Position numbers and translations under genes: made by a program. The notes below the pieces were generated by a model. That model was not told the DNA's origin. It did no database searches and saw only the letters and a list, made by a program, of their open reading frames with translations. A stretch of 64,000 nt of DNA. Origin: JAHEAO01 sp942492375 (GTDB lineage: Bacteria; Pseudomonadota; Alphaproteobacteria; Rhodobacterales; Rhodobacteraceae). How positions within the stretch are numbered: position 1 is the first letter of the stretch; the number at the start of each line of letters is the position of its first letter. Shown here in pieces: positions 26,809-36,056 of this stretch. The stretch lies in the NCBI GenBank assembly GCA_942492375.1, contig CALOEL010000014.1, positions 186,001 to 250,000 of the forward strand, in the 5' to 3' direction.

Positions 26809-28112
26809 CCGACCTGACCCCCCGCGAGATCGTATCCGAGCTTGACCGCTTCATCATCGGCCAGAAGGACGCCAAGCGCGCCGTGGCCGTGGCTTTGCGC
26901 AACCGTTGGAGACGCAAGCAGCTTGATGCCGCGATGCAGGAGGAGGTCTACCCAAAGAACATCCTGATGATCGGCCCGACTGGCGTGGGCAAGACCGAGA
27001 TCAGCCGCCGCCTGGCGAAGCTCGCCCGCGCCCCGTTCCTCAAGGTCGAGGCGACGAAATTCACCGAGGTCGGCTATGTCGGCCGCGATGTCGAGCAGAT
27101 CATCCGCGACCTCGTGGAACAGGCGATTACCATGACCCGCGACCACATGCGCGACGAGGTCAAGGCGAATGCCCGCAAGGCGGCAGAGGATCGCGTGCTT
27201 GCCGCGATTGCCGGAGAGAATGCCCGCGAGCAGACGCTGGAAATGTTCCGAGGCAAGCTGAAGCGCGGCGAACTCGACGACACGATGATCGAGCTTGACC
27301 TTGCCGACACGTCGAACCCGATGGCAATGTTCGAAATGCCCGGTCAGCCCGGTCAGATGGGCGGCGCCATGAACCTGGGCGATATCTTCGGAAAGGCGTT
27401 CTCCGGCCGGACGACCCGCAAGCGGATGACCGTCGCCGACAGCTTCGAGGTTCTGATCGGCGAAGAGGCCGACAAGCTGTTGGACGATGAAACGGTTCAC
27501 AAGGCGGCCATCGAAGCGGTCGAGCAGAACGGCATCGTCTTTCTCGACGAGATTGACAAGGTCTGCGCCCGGTCCGACGCGCGCGGCGCCGATGTTAGCC
27601 GCGAAGGCGTGCAGCGCGATCTGCTGCCGCTGATCGAGGGCACCACCGTGTCCACCAAGTACGGCCCCGTGCGCACCGATCATGTCCTGTTCATCGCCTC
27701 GGGCGCCTTTCACATCGCCAAACCTTCCGACCTGCTACCGGAACTTCAGGGCCGCCTGCCGATCCGGGTGGAGCTGCGGGCGCTCACGGAGGAAGATTTC
27801 GTGCGAATTCTGACCGAGACCGACAACGCGCTGACGCTGCAATATTCAGCCCTGCTGGGGACCGAGGAGGTGAAGGTCGAGTTCACAAAGGATGGGATCG
27901 CTGCCCTGGCCCATATCGCCGCCGAGGTGAACCAAACCGTCGAGAACATCGGCGCAAGGCGGCTTTATACGGTGATGGAACGGGTTTTCGAGGAACTGTC
28001 CTTCACCGCGCCGGACAGGGGAGGCGAAGTCGTAGAGGTCACCGAAAGCTTCGTGAACGAAAATCTGGGCGAATTCATCAAGGCCGCGGATACGCATAAA
28101 TACATGCTCTGA
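26805..28112 (+). CDS. hslU: HslU ATPase, protease-activating unfoldase
   Basis: 435 residues, AAA+ Clp/HslU family. Walker A GPTGVGKTE, pore motif GYVGRD, Walker B IVFLDEIDKV, and the C-terminal tail ADTHKYML, which inserts into HslV. The I domain (about 110-240) is Met/Gly-rich in this species. Translationally coupled to hslV. Confidence 0.98.
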   Translation: MTDLTPREIVSELDRFIIGQKDAKRAVAVALRNRWRRKQLDAAMQEEVYPKNILMIGPTGVGKTEISRRLAKLARAPFLKVEATKFTEVGYVGRDVEQIIRDLVEQAITMTRDHMRDEVKANARKAAEDRVLAAIAGENAREQTLEMFRGKLKRGELDDTMIELDLADTSNPMAMFEMPGQPGQMGGAMNLGDIFGKAFSGRTTRKRMTVADSFEVLIGEEADKLLDDETVHKAAIEAVEQNGIVFLDEIDKVCARSDARGADVSREGVQRDLLPLIEGTTVSTKYGPVRTDHVLFIASGAFHIAKPSDLLPELQGRLPIRVELRALTEEDFVRILTETDNALTLQYSALLGTEEVKVEFTKDGIAALAHIAAEVNQTVENIGARRLYTVMERVFEELSFTAPDRGGEVVEVTESFVNENLGEFIKAADTHKYML

Positions 28113-28171
28113 TCCGGCGTGGGCGCGACGCGGCCGCCGGATTGAACAGGAAGAAAGCAAATAGGTGCGCG

Positions 28172-29269
28172 GTGCCACGACTTCTGATCACTTTTTCACT
28201 TATGATGCTGGTCGCCTGCACACCCCGGCCCGCCCTTCGGCCTTTCCCGACGGCGGCCGAGCCTGCGAAGGTCGATTCCGTTTTCGTCAGCACAACCCGC
28301 GCCCTTGGTGAAGATCGACAGTTCGGCGATGCCCGCACGCTTGTCCCCGCCTATCTGCGCTATGACATCTCGGTGCCGCCGAACCGGCCGGCCGCGGCGT
28401 TGGCCGAAGTGGAGCGGGTGACCGATCCGGCCACCGAATTCCTCGTGACCGGGGCAGTGCGCTACCCTGGTTCGGACGTCTTTCAGGCCGGTTTGCGGCA
28501 GGCCTTGCTGCAGCGACCGCCCGAACGCCGGGAAGCGCTGATCTATGTCCATGGATTCAACAATACTTTCGACCAGGGCGTCCTGCGCATCGCGCAGTTG
28601 TCCGACGACTTCAACATGGACAACGTGGCAGTGCATTATTCCTGGCCGTCCTCCGGATCCCCGTTGGGGTACGAATATGACAAGGACAGCGTGCTCTATG
28701 CGCGCGACGGGCTGGAAGACCTGATCCGAAGCGTCAAGTCGGCGGGCGCCCGGCGCGTCCTGCTGGTGGGCCATTCGATGGGGGCGCAGCTGATCGTCGA
28801 AACCCTGCGCCAGATCGATATCGCCGATCCCGGAGCGGCCAGCCGGATGACCGACGGCGTGGTTCTGGTTTCACCCGATATCGACGACGAAGTGTTCCGT
28901 TCGCAGGTCTCGCGGATTACGCCTTTGCCGCAGCCTTTCATCATCTTCGTCTCCCGCCGCGACCGCGCATTGAAGCTTTCCGCCTGGTTGACAGGGCAGC
29001 AGGATCGTCTGGGCAATCTGGAGAGTTACAGGGAGCTGGCCGATCTGGATGTGACCATTCTCGATGTCACCAGCTTCTCAAGCGGCATCGGACATTTCAC
29101 CCTGGCAGAGTCGCCGGGTCTGATTTCAATGCTGGAAAACCTCGGCTCGGTTGACGCGGCCTTCCGCGACGAGGGGGCGGGTCGGGTCGGTCTCTTGCCC
29201 GGCGTGGTTCTGACTGTTCAGACCGCAACCGGGATCATCCTGTCGCCGATCACCGCGATCGCCGAATAG
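28172..29269 (+). CDS. Alpha/beta-hydrolase lipoprotein (DUF900 family)
   Basis: About 365 residues with start GTG 28172, which has AGG 6 bases upstream. A TTG at 28142 is possible but has no ribosome site. A hydrophobic leader ends in lipobox LVAC, so the protein is predicted to be lipid-anchored at the cell envelope. The DUF900 domain has EALIYVHGFNNTF and the nucleophile elbow GHSMGAQ. Catalytic Asp and His are plausible in SRRDRA and GIGHFT. Substrate unknown. It follows hslU by 59 bases. Confidence 0.82.
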   Translation: MPRLLITFSLMMLVACTPRPALRPFPTAAEPAKVDSVFVSTTRALGEDRQFGDARTLVPAYLRYDISVPPNRPAAALAEVERVTDPATEFLVTGAVRYPGSDVFQAGLRQALLQRPPERREALIYVHGFNNTFDQGVLRIAQLSDDFNMDNVAVHYSWPSSGSPLGYEYDKDSVLYARDGLEDLIRSVKSAGARRVLLVGHSMGAQLIVETLRQIDIADPGAASRMTDGVVLVSPDIDDEVFRSQVSRITPLPQPFIIFVSRRDRALKLSAWLTGQQDRLGNLESYRELADLDVTILDVTSFSSGIGHFTLAESPGLISMLENLGSVDAAFRDEGAGRVGLLPGVVLTVQTATGIILSPITAIAE

Positions 29270-29306
29270 CCCTTCACTTTGCCCGCCGACTCGGCAACAC
29301 CGGGGC

Positions 29307-30551
29307 ATGGCCTACCTGCGGTTCCTGCATGACAACTTTCCCTGGCTGGCGGCCGGGTTTTTGCTGTCGATCACGTCGAGCTACGGGCAGACCTTTTTCA
29401 TCTCGATCTTCGCCGGGCAGATCCAGTCCGAGTTCGGCCTGTCACACGGCCAATGGGGCGGGATCTACACCCTCGGCACCGGCGCCTCGGCGCTGGCGAT
29501 GGTCTGGGCGGGGGTTCTGACCGACCGGTTCAGGGTGCGCCATCTCGGTGCGCTGGTACTGGGATTACTGGCGCTGGCCTGCCTGCTGATGGCCGGGGTG
29601 CAGGGCCCGCTGATGCTGATCATGGTCATCTTCGCGCTGCGCTTCACCGGCCAGGGGATGAGCAGCCACCTGGCCATCGTCGGAACAGCGCGCTGGTTCG
29701 TCGCGACACGCGGCCGGGCGTTGTCGGTCGTCAGCATGGGATTCGCGCTGGGACAAGCAATCCTGCCGCTGATCTTCGTGGCGCTTCTGGCGATCTGGCC
29801 GTGGCGCTTCCTCTGGGTTATCGCGGCCGGGCTGGCGCTGGTGGCGATCCCCGCCCTGCTGGTTCTGCTTCGCAGCGAACGCACGCCGCAATCGGTGGCC
29901 GAGACGTCTCATGCCGTCGGGATGGAGGATCGGCACTGGCTGCGCTCGGAACTGCTGCGACACTGGCTGTTCTGGCTGATGGTGCCGACCCTTCTGGGCC
30001 CGGCTGCATGGAGCACGGCCCTTTTCTTCCAGCAGGTCCACCTGTCCCAGGTGAAAAACTGGACGCATGTGGAATTCGTGGCGCTTTTTCCCCTGTTCAC
30101 CGCAGCAACGATCGCTTCCACCTTCGCCTCAGGCTGGGCGCTGGACAAGGTCGGCACCAACCGGCTGATGCCGCTTTACCTGGTGCCGTTCGTCATCGCC
30201 TTCCTGATGCTTTCGCAGGCCGACAGCCTGTTCGCCGCCGGGCTGGCAATGGCGGTGCTTGGCGTTGGTACCGGGGCGGGCGCGACGCTGCCTGGGGCAT
30301 TCTGGGCAGAGCATTTCGGCACAAGGCACCTTGGCGCGATCAAGGCGCTGGCGGCGGCGGTCATGGTGCTGGGCTCAGCGATCGGCCCCGGCGTCAGCGG
30401 CGCGCTGATTGATCTTGGCATCGAATTTCCGCAGCAGATGATCGGCATCGCCGGCTATTTCGCCTTCGCCGCCGCCTTGTGCTGGCTGGGCGTGCGCAAG
30501 GCGCGGCCGCTGTTACCGGTTGTTCCGGAGATAGACGTAATACGCGCCTGA
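29307..30551 (+). CDS. MFS transporter
   Basis: 414 residues with twelve predicted membrane helices in two halves. The loop between helices 2 and 3 is GVLTDRFRVRHLG, a version of the MFS signature. The C-terminal half contains SGWALDKVGTNRLMPL in the equivalent loop. The substrate is not readable, and the ribosome site is weak. The last 39 bases overlap the convergent smr-type gene at 30513. Confidence 0.85.
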   Translation: MAYLRFLHDNFPWLAAGFLLSITSSYGQTFFISIFAGQIQSEFGLSHGQWGGIYTLGTGASALAMVWAGVLTDRFRVRHLGALVLGLLALACLLMAGVQGPLMLIMVIFALRFTGQGMSSHLAIVGTARWFVATRGRALSVVSMGFALGQAILPLIFVALLAIWPWRFLWVIAAGLALVAIPALLVLLRSERTPQSVAETSHAVGMEDRHWLRSELLRHWLFWLMVPTLLGPAAWSTALFFQQVHLSQVKNWTHVEFVALFPLFTAATIASTFASGWALDKVGTNRLMPLYLVPFVIAFLMLSQADSLFAAGLAMAVLGVGTGAGATLPGAFWAEHFGTRHLGAIKALAAAVMVLGSAIGPGVSGALIDLGIEFPQQMIGIAGYFAFAAALCWLGVRKARPLLPVVPEIDVIRA

Positions 30552-31103
30552 TCCGCCGTGCTTCAGATGCGCCTCGGACACCTGGATGACCAGCGCGGCG
30601 AGGGCGGGCGATTGCAGCCACAGCGGCACTTGGTGTTTCAGCACTCCGCGCGGCACCGGAATCGGACCACCCCGATCCGTATCCCTGCCCTTGCCGGTGA
30701 TGACCAGCACCAGCCGCACTCCGTCCGCGTGGGCGTCTTGGATGAACCGCATCAATGCCGGATGCGCACGGTTCATCGTCATGCCGTGCAGGTCGATCCG
30801 TCGCTCCGGTTTCAGCTTGCCCCGCTGCATCCGGCCGAAACGCTTGCGATCCATGCGGACGGCGGCGTCGGCAAGCCGGTCCGAAACGGATGCCGCCAGA
30901 TCGTTGCCGGGCGGCAGGAACGGGGCCGTCTCGCCCAACCGGAAATGCGACGACTCTCTTGGCGGAGCAGCGGGTTTCATTCGCTCGACCGCATCGTGCA
31001 GGATCTTGTTCTTGTCGGGGTGCATCGGCGCGGCGGTCTGCCGGACCCTGTCCCAAAGCTCTCGTTCCTCTGGCCGCAGCCGCCTCGGCGTGCGGCGGTT
31101 CAT
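30513..31103 (-). CDS. Smr/MutS2 C-terminal domain protein
   Basis: 196 residues. A basic N-terminal half precedes a Smr domain at about 100-190: RIDLHGMTMNRAHPAL and VITGKGRD, the LDLHG and TGxG signatures. Stand-alone Smr proteins have nicking-endonuclease or RNA-cleaving activity. Its start overlaps the mltA stop by 4 bases, the last gene of the Tim44-mltA-smr operon. This trio is a conserved left-flank neighbour of alphaproteobacterial origins. Confidence 0.9.
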   Translation of the reverse strand: MNRRTPRRLRPEERELWDRVRQTAAPMHPDKNKILHDAVERMKPAAPPRESSHFRLGETAPFLPPGNDLAASVSDRLADAAVRMDRKRFGRMQRGKLKPERRIDLHGMTMNRAHPALMRFIQDAHADGVRLVLVITGKGRDTDRGGPIPVPRGVLKHQVPLWLQSPALAALVIQVSEAHLKHGGSGAYYVYLRNNR

Positions 31104-32137
31104 TGGGCCAGGCCCTCGGACCGCGCAAACGCCTCTTGGATTGGCATCAGCACCACCATGCGGCCCGGATCCCGGATCTCGCCGGCGCGGCGGCCTGCCT
31201 CGGCCCCGGTTCCGAAGAAGATATCGGCCCGCTGGGCTCCCTTGATTGCAGAGCCGGTATCCTGCGCGATCATCAGCTGGTTCATCGCCTTGCGTCCCGC
31301 CTTCTCGATCCAGACCGGCGCGCCCAGCGGTACGAAAGCGGGATCGACGGCGATGGTCCGCAGGTCGGTGACAGACCTGTTCATCGCGCCAAGCGGTCCT
31401 TTCTCGGCCGGGACATTGCGCACGATCCGGAAGAAGACATAGGAGGGATTGTGGCGCAGCAGGTCCACGCCCTCGACCGGATTGGACCGCACCCAGTTGC
31501 GGATCACCCGCGCCGAAACCTGATGCGCCTCGAACAGGCCCCGGCGGACAAGCTCTTGCCCGATAGAGCGATATTCATGGCCGTTGGCACCAGCATAACC
31601 GACCCGAACCAAGGATCCGTCGGTCAGGCGAATGCGCCCAGACCCCTGGATCTGAAGAAAGAACACGTCAACCGGGTCCTCGACCCAGGCGATCTCCAGA
31701 CCCCGGCCATCCAGAAGGCCCTGATCCTCGATCTCGGCGCGGGAATGCCACCCATCCTCGCCGATCTCGGGGGGCAGCCGGTAAAGCGGATAGCGGAACC
31801 GTTCATTCCGGAACCGCGAGCCTTTCAGTTCCGGTTCGAAATATCCGGTGAACAGCGCGGGGGCGCCATCCTCGATCAGGACCGGTCGGAAGAAGAGCTC
31901 GAAGAAGGTGCGTGCATTCTGCTGTTTCTCGGCCAGCGCACAGAGCGGCCCCCATTCCGGAGCCTTCATGTCGCGGCAGGTGCCGCGGAAGACGTCTAGC
32001 GCTGCGTCGTGATCGTCCTCCTCCCAGCCCCGAAGCTCGGAAAAGGCCAGCACCTGATAGCTTACATCGCCCTCAGCCGCCTCGCCACCCATCGTCAGAG
32101 CGGCCACAAGCGGCAAAGCCAGCAGCGCATGTCTCAT
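31100..32137 (-). CDS. mltA: Membrane-bound lytic murein transglycosylase A
   Basis: 345 residues. Signal peptide about 1-20 (LLALPLVAALTMGGEAA), with no lipobox Cys in view, so it may be soluble in the periplasm rather than a lipoprotein. The MltA barrel with FTGYFEPEL and VFFLQIQGSGRI is followed by the 3D domain IAQDTGSAIKGAQRADIFFG, which carries the catalytic Asp. It cleaves the MurNAc-GlcNAc bond with anhydro product formation, feeding the recycling route served by amgK-murU. Start overlaps the Tim44-like stop. Confidence 0.95.
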   Translation of the reverse strand: MRHALLALPLVAALTMGGEAAEGDVSYQVLAFSELRGWEEDDHDAALDVFRGTCRDMKAPEWGPLCALAEKQQNARTFFELFFRPVLIEDGAPALFTGYFEPELKGSRFRNERFRYPLYRLPPEIGEDGWHSRAEIEDQGLLDGRGLEIAWVEDPVDVFFLQIQGSGRIRLTDGSLVRVGYAGANGHEYRSIGQELVRRGLFEAHQVSARVIRNWVRSNPVEGVDLLRHNPSYVFFRIVRNVPAEKGPLGAMNRSVTDLRTIAVDPAFVPLGAPVWIEKAGRKAMNQLMIAQDTGSAIKGAQRADIFFGTGAEAGRRAGEIRDPGRMVVLMPIQEAFARSEGLAQ

Positions 32138-32790
32138 CCCCCGGTGGCGACAAGCTGCCAGTTGGGGTCATCGGTGCCCATCGGACGGGCGAACGTCCAG
32201 ACGTCCTTCTGGCGCTTGATCTCGTTGGGATTGCCCTCGACGATCTGACCCTCCTTGTCGCGAACGACCGAGGTCAATTCACCAACGAAACGCACGGTGA
32301 TCTCGCCCTGTCGGCTCTTCTCGTCAAACTCCGCGTCGACCAGGGTCGTCTCACGTACCCCGACGAAATGCGCGTCGATGGTCAGGCCCTGTTCTTCGCG
32401 CTGCTTGACGACTTCGGCGAAGCTGTCGAACACCTCGTCGGCCAGGAAGGGGCGGATCTGCTCCATATCGCCCTTTTCGAACGCCATCAGGATCATCTCG
32501 TAGGCGCCACGCGCACCCGAAAGAAAATCGGTGACCATGAACGATGGTTCGGCCCGCTTCATCGCGGCCAGCGCCTTGGCGGAGGATGTCCCTTCGGCGA
32601 CGTTGTCGGTGATATCGCGGTCTGGCCCGCCCTCGATCACCTCGAATTCGCCCCGCTTGCGTGCCGAGGACGAAACCTGGGCGGGCGGCTTTTCGAATCC
32701 GTCGCGGGTACCCAGCACACTTTTCAGCCGCAGGATAAGAAACACGGCGATACCGGCAAGAACCAGCAGCTGGATGACGGCAGAACTCAT
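32134..32790 (-). CDS. Tim44/TimA-domain inner-membrane protein
   Basis: 218 residues. One N-terminal membrane helix (about 4-22: VIQLLVLAGIAVFLILRL), a charged linker, then the Tim44-like domain with FLSGARGAYEMILMAFEKGD, FLADEVFDSF and a terminal WTFARPMGTDDPNWQLVATGG. Bacterial TimA proteins resemble the mitochondrial import factor domain. Their role in alphaproteobacteria is not established. First gene of the minus-strand operon, divergent from fxsA across 107 bases. Confidence 0.9.
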   Translation of the reverse strand: MSSAVIQLLVLAGIAVFLILRLKSVLGTRDGFEKPPAQVSSSARKRGEFEVIEGGPDRDITDNVAEGTSSAKALAAMKRAEPSFMVTDFLSGARGAYEMILMAFEKGDMEQIRPFLADEVFDSFAEVVKQREEQGLTIDAHFVGVRETTLVDAEFDEKSRQGEITVRFVGELTSVVRDKEGQIVEGNPNEIKRQKDVWTFARPMGTDDPNWQLVATGG

Positions 32791-32897
32791 CTTTACCTCT
32801 CAATGGGCGTTCGGGTGGTAACCCGGCTTATCGGCACTTATGTAAGGCAGCATATGGGTCAAGTCCACCGCGGCCCAAACTATCGCTAGAGGTTAAT

Positions 32898-33377
32898 ATG
32901 TGGTTGTTCGTGCTCTTCGTGACAATCCCCATCATCGAGATTGCGCTGTTCATCCAGGTCGGTGGATGGATCGGGCTGTGGCCGACGCTCGCCATAGTGG
33001 TTCTGACGGCCATTGCCGGAACCTGGCTGATGCGGCAGCAGGGGCTCCGGGCGCTGGACGAACTGCGGCGGACGATCAACGACCTGCGCGATCCGACCGA
33101 ACCATTGGCGCATGGCGCGATGATCCTGTTCGCCGGCGCATTGTTGCTGACGCCGGGCTTTTTTACCGATTCGGTCGGGCTGGCGCTGCTGTTTCCGCCG
33201 GTGCGAACGGCGGTCTACAAATGGATCAGGGCGCGCGTGAAGGTCCGGAGCTTTACGGTCGATCGCGGCCCCGCCCGCCCGAGAACCGAAGCCGACACGA
33301 TCACCGATGTTGAATACGAGGAAGTCGATCCCGACGATCCGCCGCGGAAAGGCTCTTCCGGCTGGACCAGGCATTGA
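32898..33377 (+). CDS. fxsA: FxsA family cytoplasmic membrane protein
   Basis: 159 residues with two to three membrane helices in the first 105 (LFVTIPIIEIALFIQVGGWIG; LAIVVLTAIAGTWLM; LLLTPGFFTDSVGLALL) and a hydrophilic acidic tail. The PGF(F/L)TD motif is the FxsA signature. In E. coli FxsA overproduction relieves phage T7 exclusion. The chromosomal role is unknown. Adjacent to secB, as is common in alphaproteobacteria. Confidence 0.9.
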   Translation: MWLFVLFVTIPIIEIALFIQVGGWIGLWPTLAIVVLTAIAGTWLMRQQGLRALDELRRTINDLRDPTEPLAHGAMILFAGALLLTPGFFTDSVGLALLFPPVRTAVYKWIRARVKVRSFTVDRGPARPRTEADTITDVEYEEVDPDDPPRKGSSGWTRH

Positions 33378-33431
33378 GGCCGGCACCCCAAGCTGCTACC
33401 AATCCGCGACAGTTTTTTCAGGAGTAGGGAA

Positions 33432-33929
33432 ATGGCCGAGAACGTCGAAGGAAACGGATCCGCCGAAGCCACGCCGCAGGTCAAGATGCAGATTCTTGGC
33501 CAGTTCATCCGCGACATGTCTTTCGAAAACATCCTGGCCCAGAAGGGTGCCCCGGGTGACGGAACGCCGGACGTGAACGTTGCCGTCAGCCTCGACGCCA
33601 AGAAGCGCTCTGCCGACAACCAGTACGAGGTGGTTTCCAAGTACAAGGTGACCGCGAAGAACAAGGACACGTCCGACACGCTGTTCCTGATGGAACTGGA
33701 TTATGGCGGAGTGTTCCACATCGAGAACGTACCGGACGAACAGCTGCATCCGTTCCTGATGATCGAATGTCCGCGTCTTCTCTTTCCCTTCGCGCGGCAG
33801 ATCGTTCACAACGTAATCCGCGACGGGGGCTTCCCGCCGCTGAACCTCGACAGTATCGACTGGGTGAATCTCTACCGCCAGAACCTCGCCCGTCAGGCCG
33901 AGGCGCAAAAGGCGGCCAAGCCAAGCTAG
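33432..33929 (+). CDS. secB: Protein-export chaperone SecB
   Basis: 165 residues, with KMQILGQFIRDMSFEN, the acidic ELDYGGVFHIENVP strand and the conserved ECPRLLFPFARQIV helix. It holds preproteins unfolded and passes them to SecA. The start ATG is preceded by CAGGAGTAGGGAA. Its end faces dnaQ tail to tail with a 6-base gap. Confidence 0.97.
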   Translation: MAENVEGNGSAEATPQVKMQILGQFIRDMSFENILAQKGAPGDGTPDVNVAVSLDAKKRSADNQYEVVSKYKVTAKNKDTSDTLFLMELDYGGVFHIENVPDEQLHPFLMIECPRLLFPFARQIVHNVIRDGGFPPLNLDSIDWVNLYRQNLARQAEAQKAAKPS

Positions 33930-33935
33930 GTTGGG

Positions 33936-34625
33936 CTAGGCAAACTTCTTCCAAATCGCGTCGCCGCCCAGCGTCTCGATGAAGGCGGCATGGGCGGCTG
34001 ATTCCTCTGCGGTGATCCGCGGGGGCAGCGCGGTGTCGCGGGGACGTGCGCGCCACTCGCCGGCCGGGCCGGCCCCACCGCCAGTGCGGATCGGCGCCAG
34101 GACCAGGTCCGGCTGCCGGCCGCCGATCAGTTCCAGATAGACCTCGGCCAGGATCTCGCTGTCCAGCAACGCGCCGTGCAGCGTGCGCGAGGAATTGTCG
34201 ATGCCGAACCGCCGGCAGAGCGCGTCAAGCGACGCGGGTGAGCCGGGAAACCTCGACCGCGCGATGGCCAGCGTGTCGACCGCCTGTTCCCAAGGGATCG
34301 CTGGCAGGTTCATCCATTTCAGCTCTGCGTTCAGGAACTTGATGTCGAAGGCGGCATTGTGGATCACAAGCTTAGCGTCGGCGATGAAGTCGAGGAATTC
34401 GTGCCCGATAAGCTTGAAGACGGGCTTGTCGCGCAGAAACTCATCACCCAGCCCGTGCACCTCGAAGGCTTCGGCGGGCATCGCGCGTTCGGGGTTGATA
34501 TATTGGTGATAGGTCCGCCCCGTCGGCAGGTGATTGTACAGCTCCACGGCGCCGATTTCGACGATCCGGTCGCCGGTCTCAGGGTCGAAGCCAGTGGTTT
34601 CGGTGTCGAGGACAATCTCACGCAT
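33936..34625 (-). CDS. dnaQ: DNA polymerase III epsilon subunit, proofreading exonuclease
   Basis: 229 residues from MREIVLDTETTGFDP at 34625. An in-frame start at 34652 lies inside coaE. DEDDh exonuclease: Asp7-Glu9 in LDTETTG, HNAAFDIKF, and the terminal HGALLDSEILAEVY. It proofreads within the replicase core. Last of the overlapping maf-aroE-coaE-dnaQ group, overlapping coaE by 8 bases. Confidence 0.96.
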   Translation of the reverse strand: MREIVLDTETTGFDPETGDRIVEIGAVELYNHLPTGRTYHQYINPERAMPAEAFEVHGLGDEFLRDKPVFKLIGHEFLDFIADAKLVIHNAAFDIKFLNAELKWMNLPAIPWEQAVDTLAIARSRFPGSPASLDALCRRFGIDNSSRTLHGALLDSEILAEVYLELIGGRQPDLVLAPIRTGGGAGPAGEWRARPRDTALPPRITAEESAAHAAFIETLGGDAIWKKFA

Positions 34626-35223
34626 GGGCCTGCTCTTCGCGGATGTTGGCAATCAGTTGTCGCACGGCGGTGCGGGTCTCTTCAAGCGAGGTCGTCGGAA
34701 TGACCACATCTGCCCTTGCACGCTTTTCCTCATCCGGCATCTGCTTGGCCAGAAGGGCCTCGAATTGCGCCGGGGTCATGCCCGGACGCTCCAGAACCCG
34801 TTCGCGCTGCACCTCGGACGGCGCCGAGACCACCACAACCAGATCGGCCAAGCCCTCTGCGCCAGTCTCGAAAAGCAGGGGGATATCGACCAGGGCGATG
34901 TCGCCCCGAACTCCTTTCAGGAACGCGGCACGGTCCTCGGCGACAAGCGGATGCACCACAGCCTCGATCCGGGCAAGCGCATCCGGATCCGACGAAATCC
35001 AGTCCTTCAATTCCGCGCGGCTGACGGCTCCGTCAGTCGCCGCTTCGGGACGCAGCCGGGCGATGCGCTCGACGGCGGCGCCGCCCGTGGCATACAGCCG
35101 GTGCACCGCGCTGTCGGCATCCCAGACGGGGATGCCCTCGTCGGCGAACATCGCGGCAGTGGTGGATTTGCCCATTCCGATCGAACCGGTCAGCGCGATG
35201 ACGAAAGGCCGGCTGCGGCTCAT
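34618..35223 (-). CDS. coaE: Dephospho-CoA kinase
   Basis: 201 residues with Walker A GSIGMGKST near the N-terminus, PVWDADSAVHRL and the DIPLLFETGAE motif. Catalyses the last step of coenzyme A synthesis. Overlaps aroE by 4 bases upstream and dnaQ by 8 bases downstream. Confidence 0.96.
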   Translation of the reverse strand: MSRSRPFVIALTGSIGMGKSTTAAMFADEGIPVWDADSAVHRLYATGGAAVERIARLRPEAATDGAVSRAELKDWISSDPDALARIEAVVHPLVAEDRAAFLKGVRGDIALVDIPLLFETGAEGLADLVVVVSAPSEVQRERVLERPGMTPAQFEALLAKQMPDEEKRARADVVIPTTSLEETRTAVRQLIANIREEQAHA

Positions 35224-36056
35224 AGGCCCAGAACGACGCGACGCACCTCTTCATCGACCTCGGGCCGCATACCGAACCAGCGCTCGAAGGCGGGGACGGC
35301 CTGATGGATCAGCATTCCCAACCCGTCTACCACGGTGCAGCCGATTTCCAGCGCATGAACCAAGAGCGCGGTATTCAGCGGGGTATAGACCAGATCGGTC
35401 ACCACCGCCTTCGGTGACAGCGCGTCCAGCGGAACCCGGAATTCGGGCTTCCCGGTCATGCCCAGTGAACTGGCGTTGACGACGGTCGTCGCGCCTTCCA
35501 GCATGTTCGCCGCCTGCACCCAGTCATAGACCTTCACCTTGCCGCCGAATTCCTGCTGCAGCGCATCGGCCCTGGTCCGGGTGCGGTTCGACAGCCGAAC
35601 CTCCGGCACACCGAGTTCGATCAGAGAGGCCAGAACCGCGCGCGCGGCGCCTCCCGCGCCGAACACCGCCGCCGGACCGGATTTCGGGTCCCAGCCCGGC
35701 GCATTGGCACGCAAGTTCTCGGTGAAACCGTAGCCATCGGTATTGTCGGCATGGATCTTGCCGTCCTTCCGAAAGATAAGCGTGTTCGCCGCGCCGATAA
35801 GCGCCGCGCGGTCGGTGACCAGATCGGCCAGTGCCAGCGCCTTTTCCTTGTGCGGGATCGTCACATTCGCACCGACGAAACCCATCTTCGGCATCGCCTT
35901 GATCACCTCTGCCAGATTGTCCTGGCTGACGTCGAGTGGAACATAGTGGCCGCGTATCGCATAGCGGCGAAGCCAGTGCCCGTGCAGCGCAGGCGAGCGG
36001 CTATGCGCGATGGGCGAACCGATCACGGCGGCCAGCGGAATCTTCTCGTCACTCAT
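35220..36056 (-). CDS. aroE: Shikimate 5-dehydrogenase
   Basis: 278 residues. Shikimate-binding SRSPALHGHWL, catalytic Lys in GANVTIPHKE, the NADP loop VFGAGGAARAV, and the NRTRTRADAL adenine-ribose phosphate segment. Reduces 3-dehydroshikimate with NADPH in aromatic amino acid synthesis. Its start overlaps the maf stop. Confidence 0.97.
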   Translation of the reverse strand: MSDEKIPLAAVIGSPIAHSRSPALHGHWLRRYAIRGHYVPLDVSQDNLAEVIKAMPKMGFVGANVTIPHKEKALALADLVTDRAALIGAANTLIFRKDGKIHADNTDGYGFTENLRANAPGWDPKSGPAAVFGAGGAARAVLASLIELGVPEVRLSNRTRTRADALQQEFGGKVKVYDWVQAANMLEGATTVVNASSLGMTGKPEFRVPLDALSPKAVVTDLVYTPLNTALLVHALEIGCTVVDGLGMLIHQAVPAFERWFGMRPEVDEEVRRVVLGL

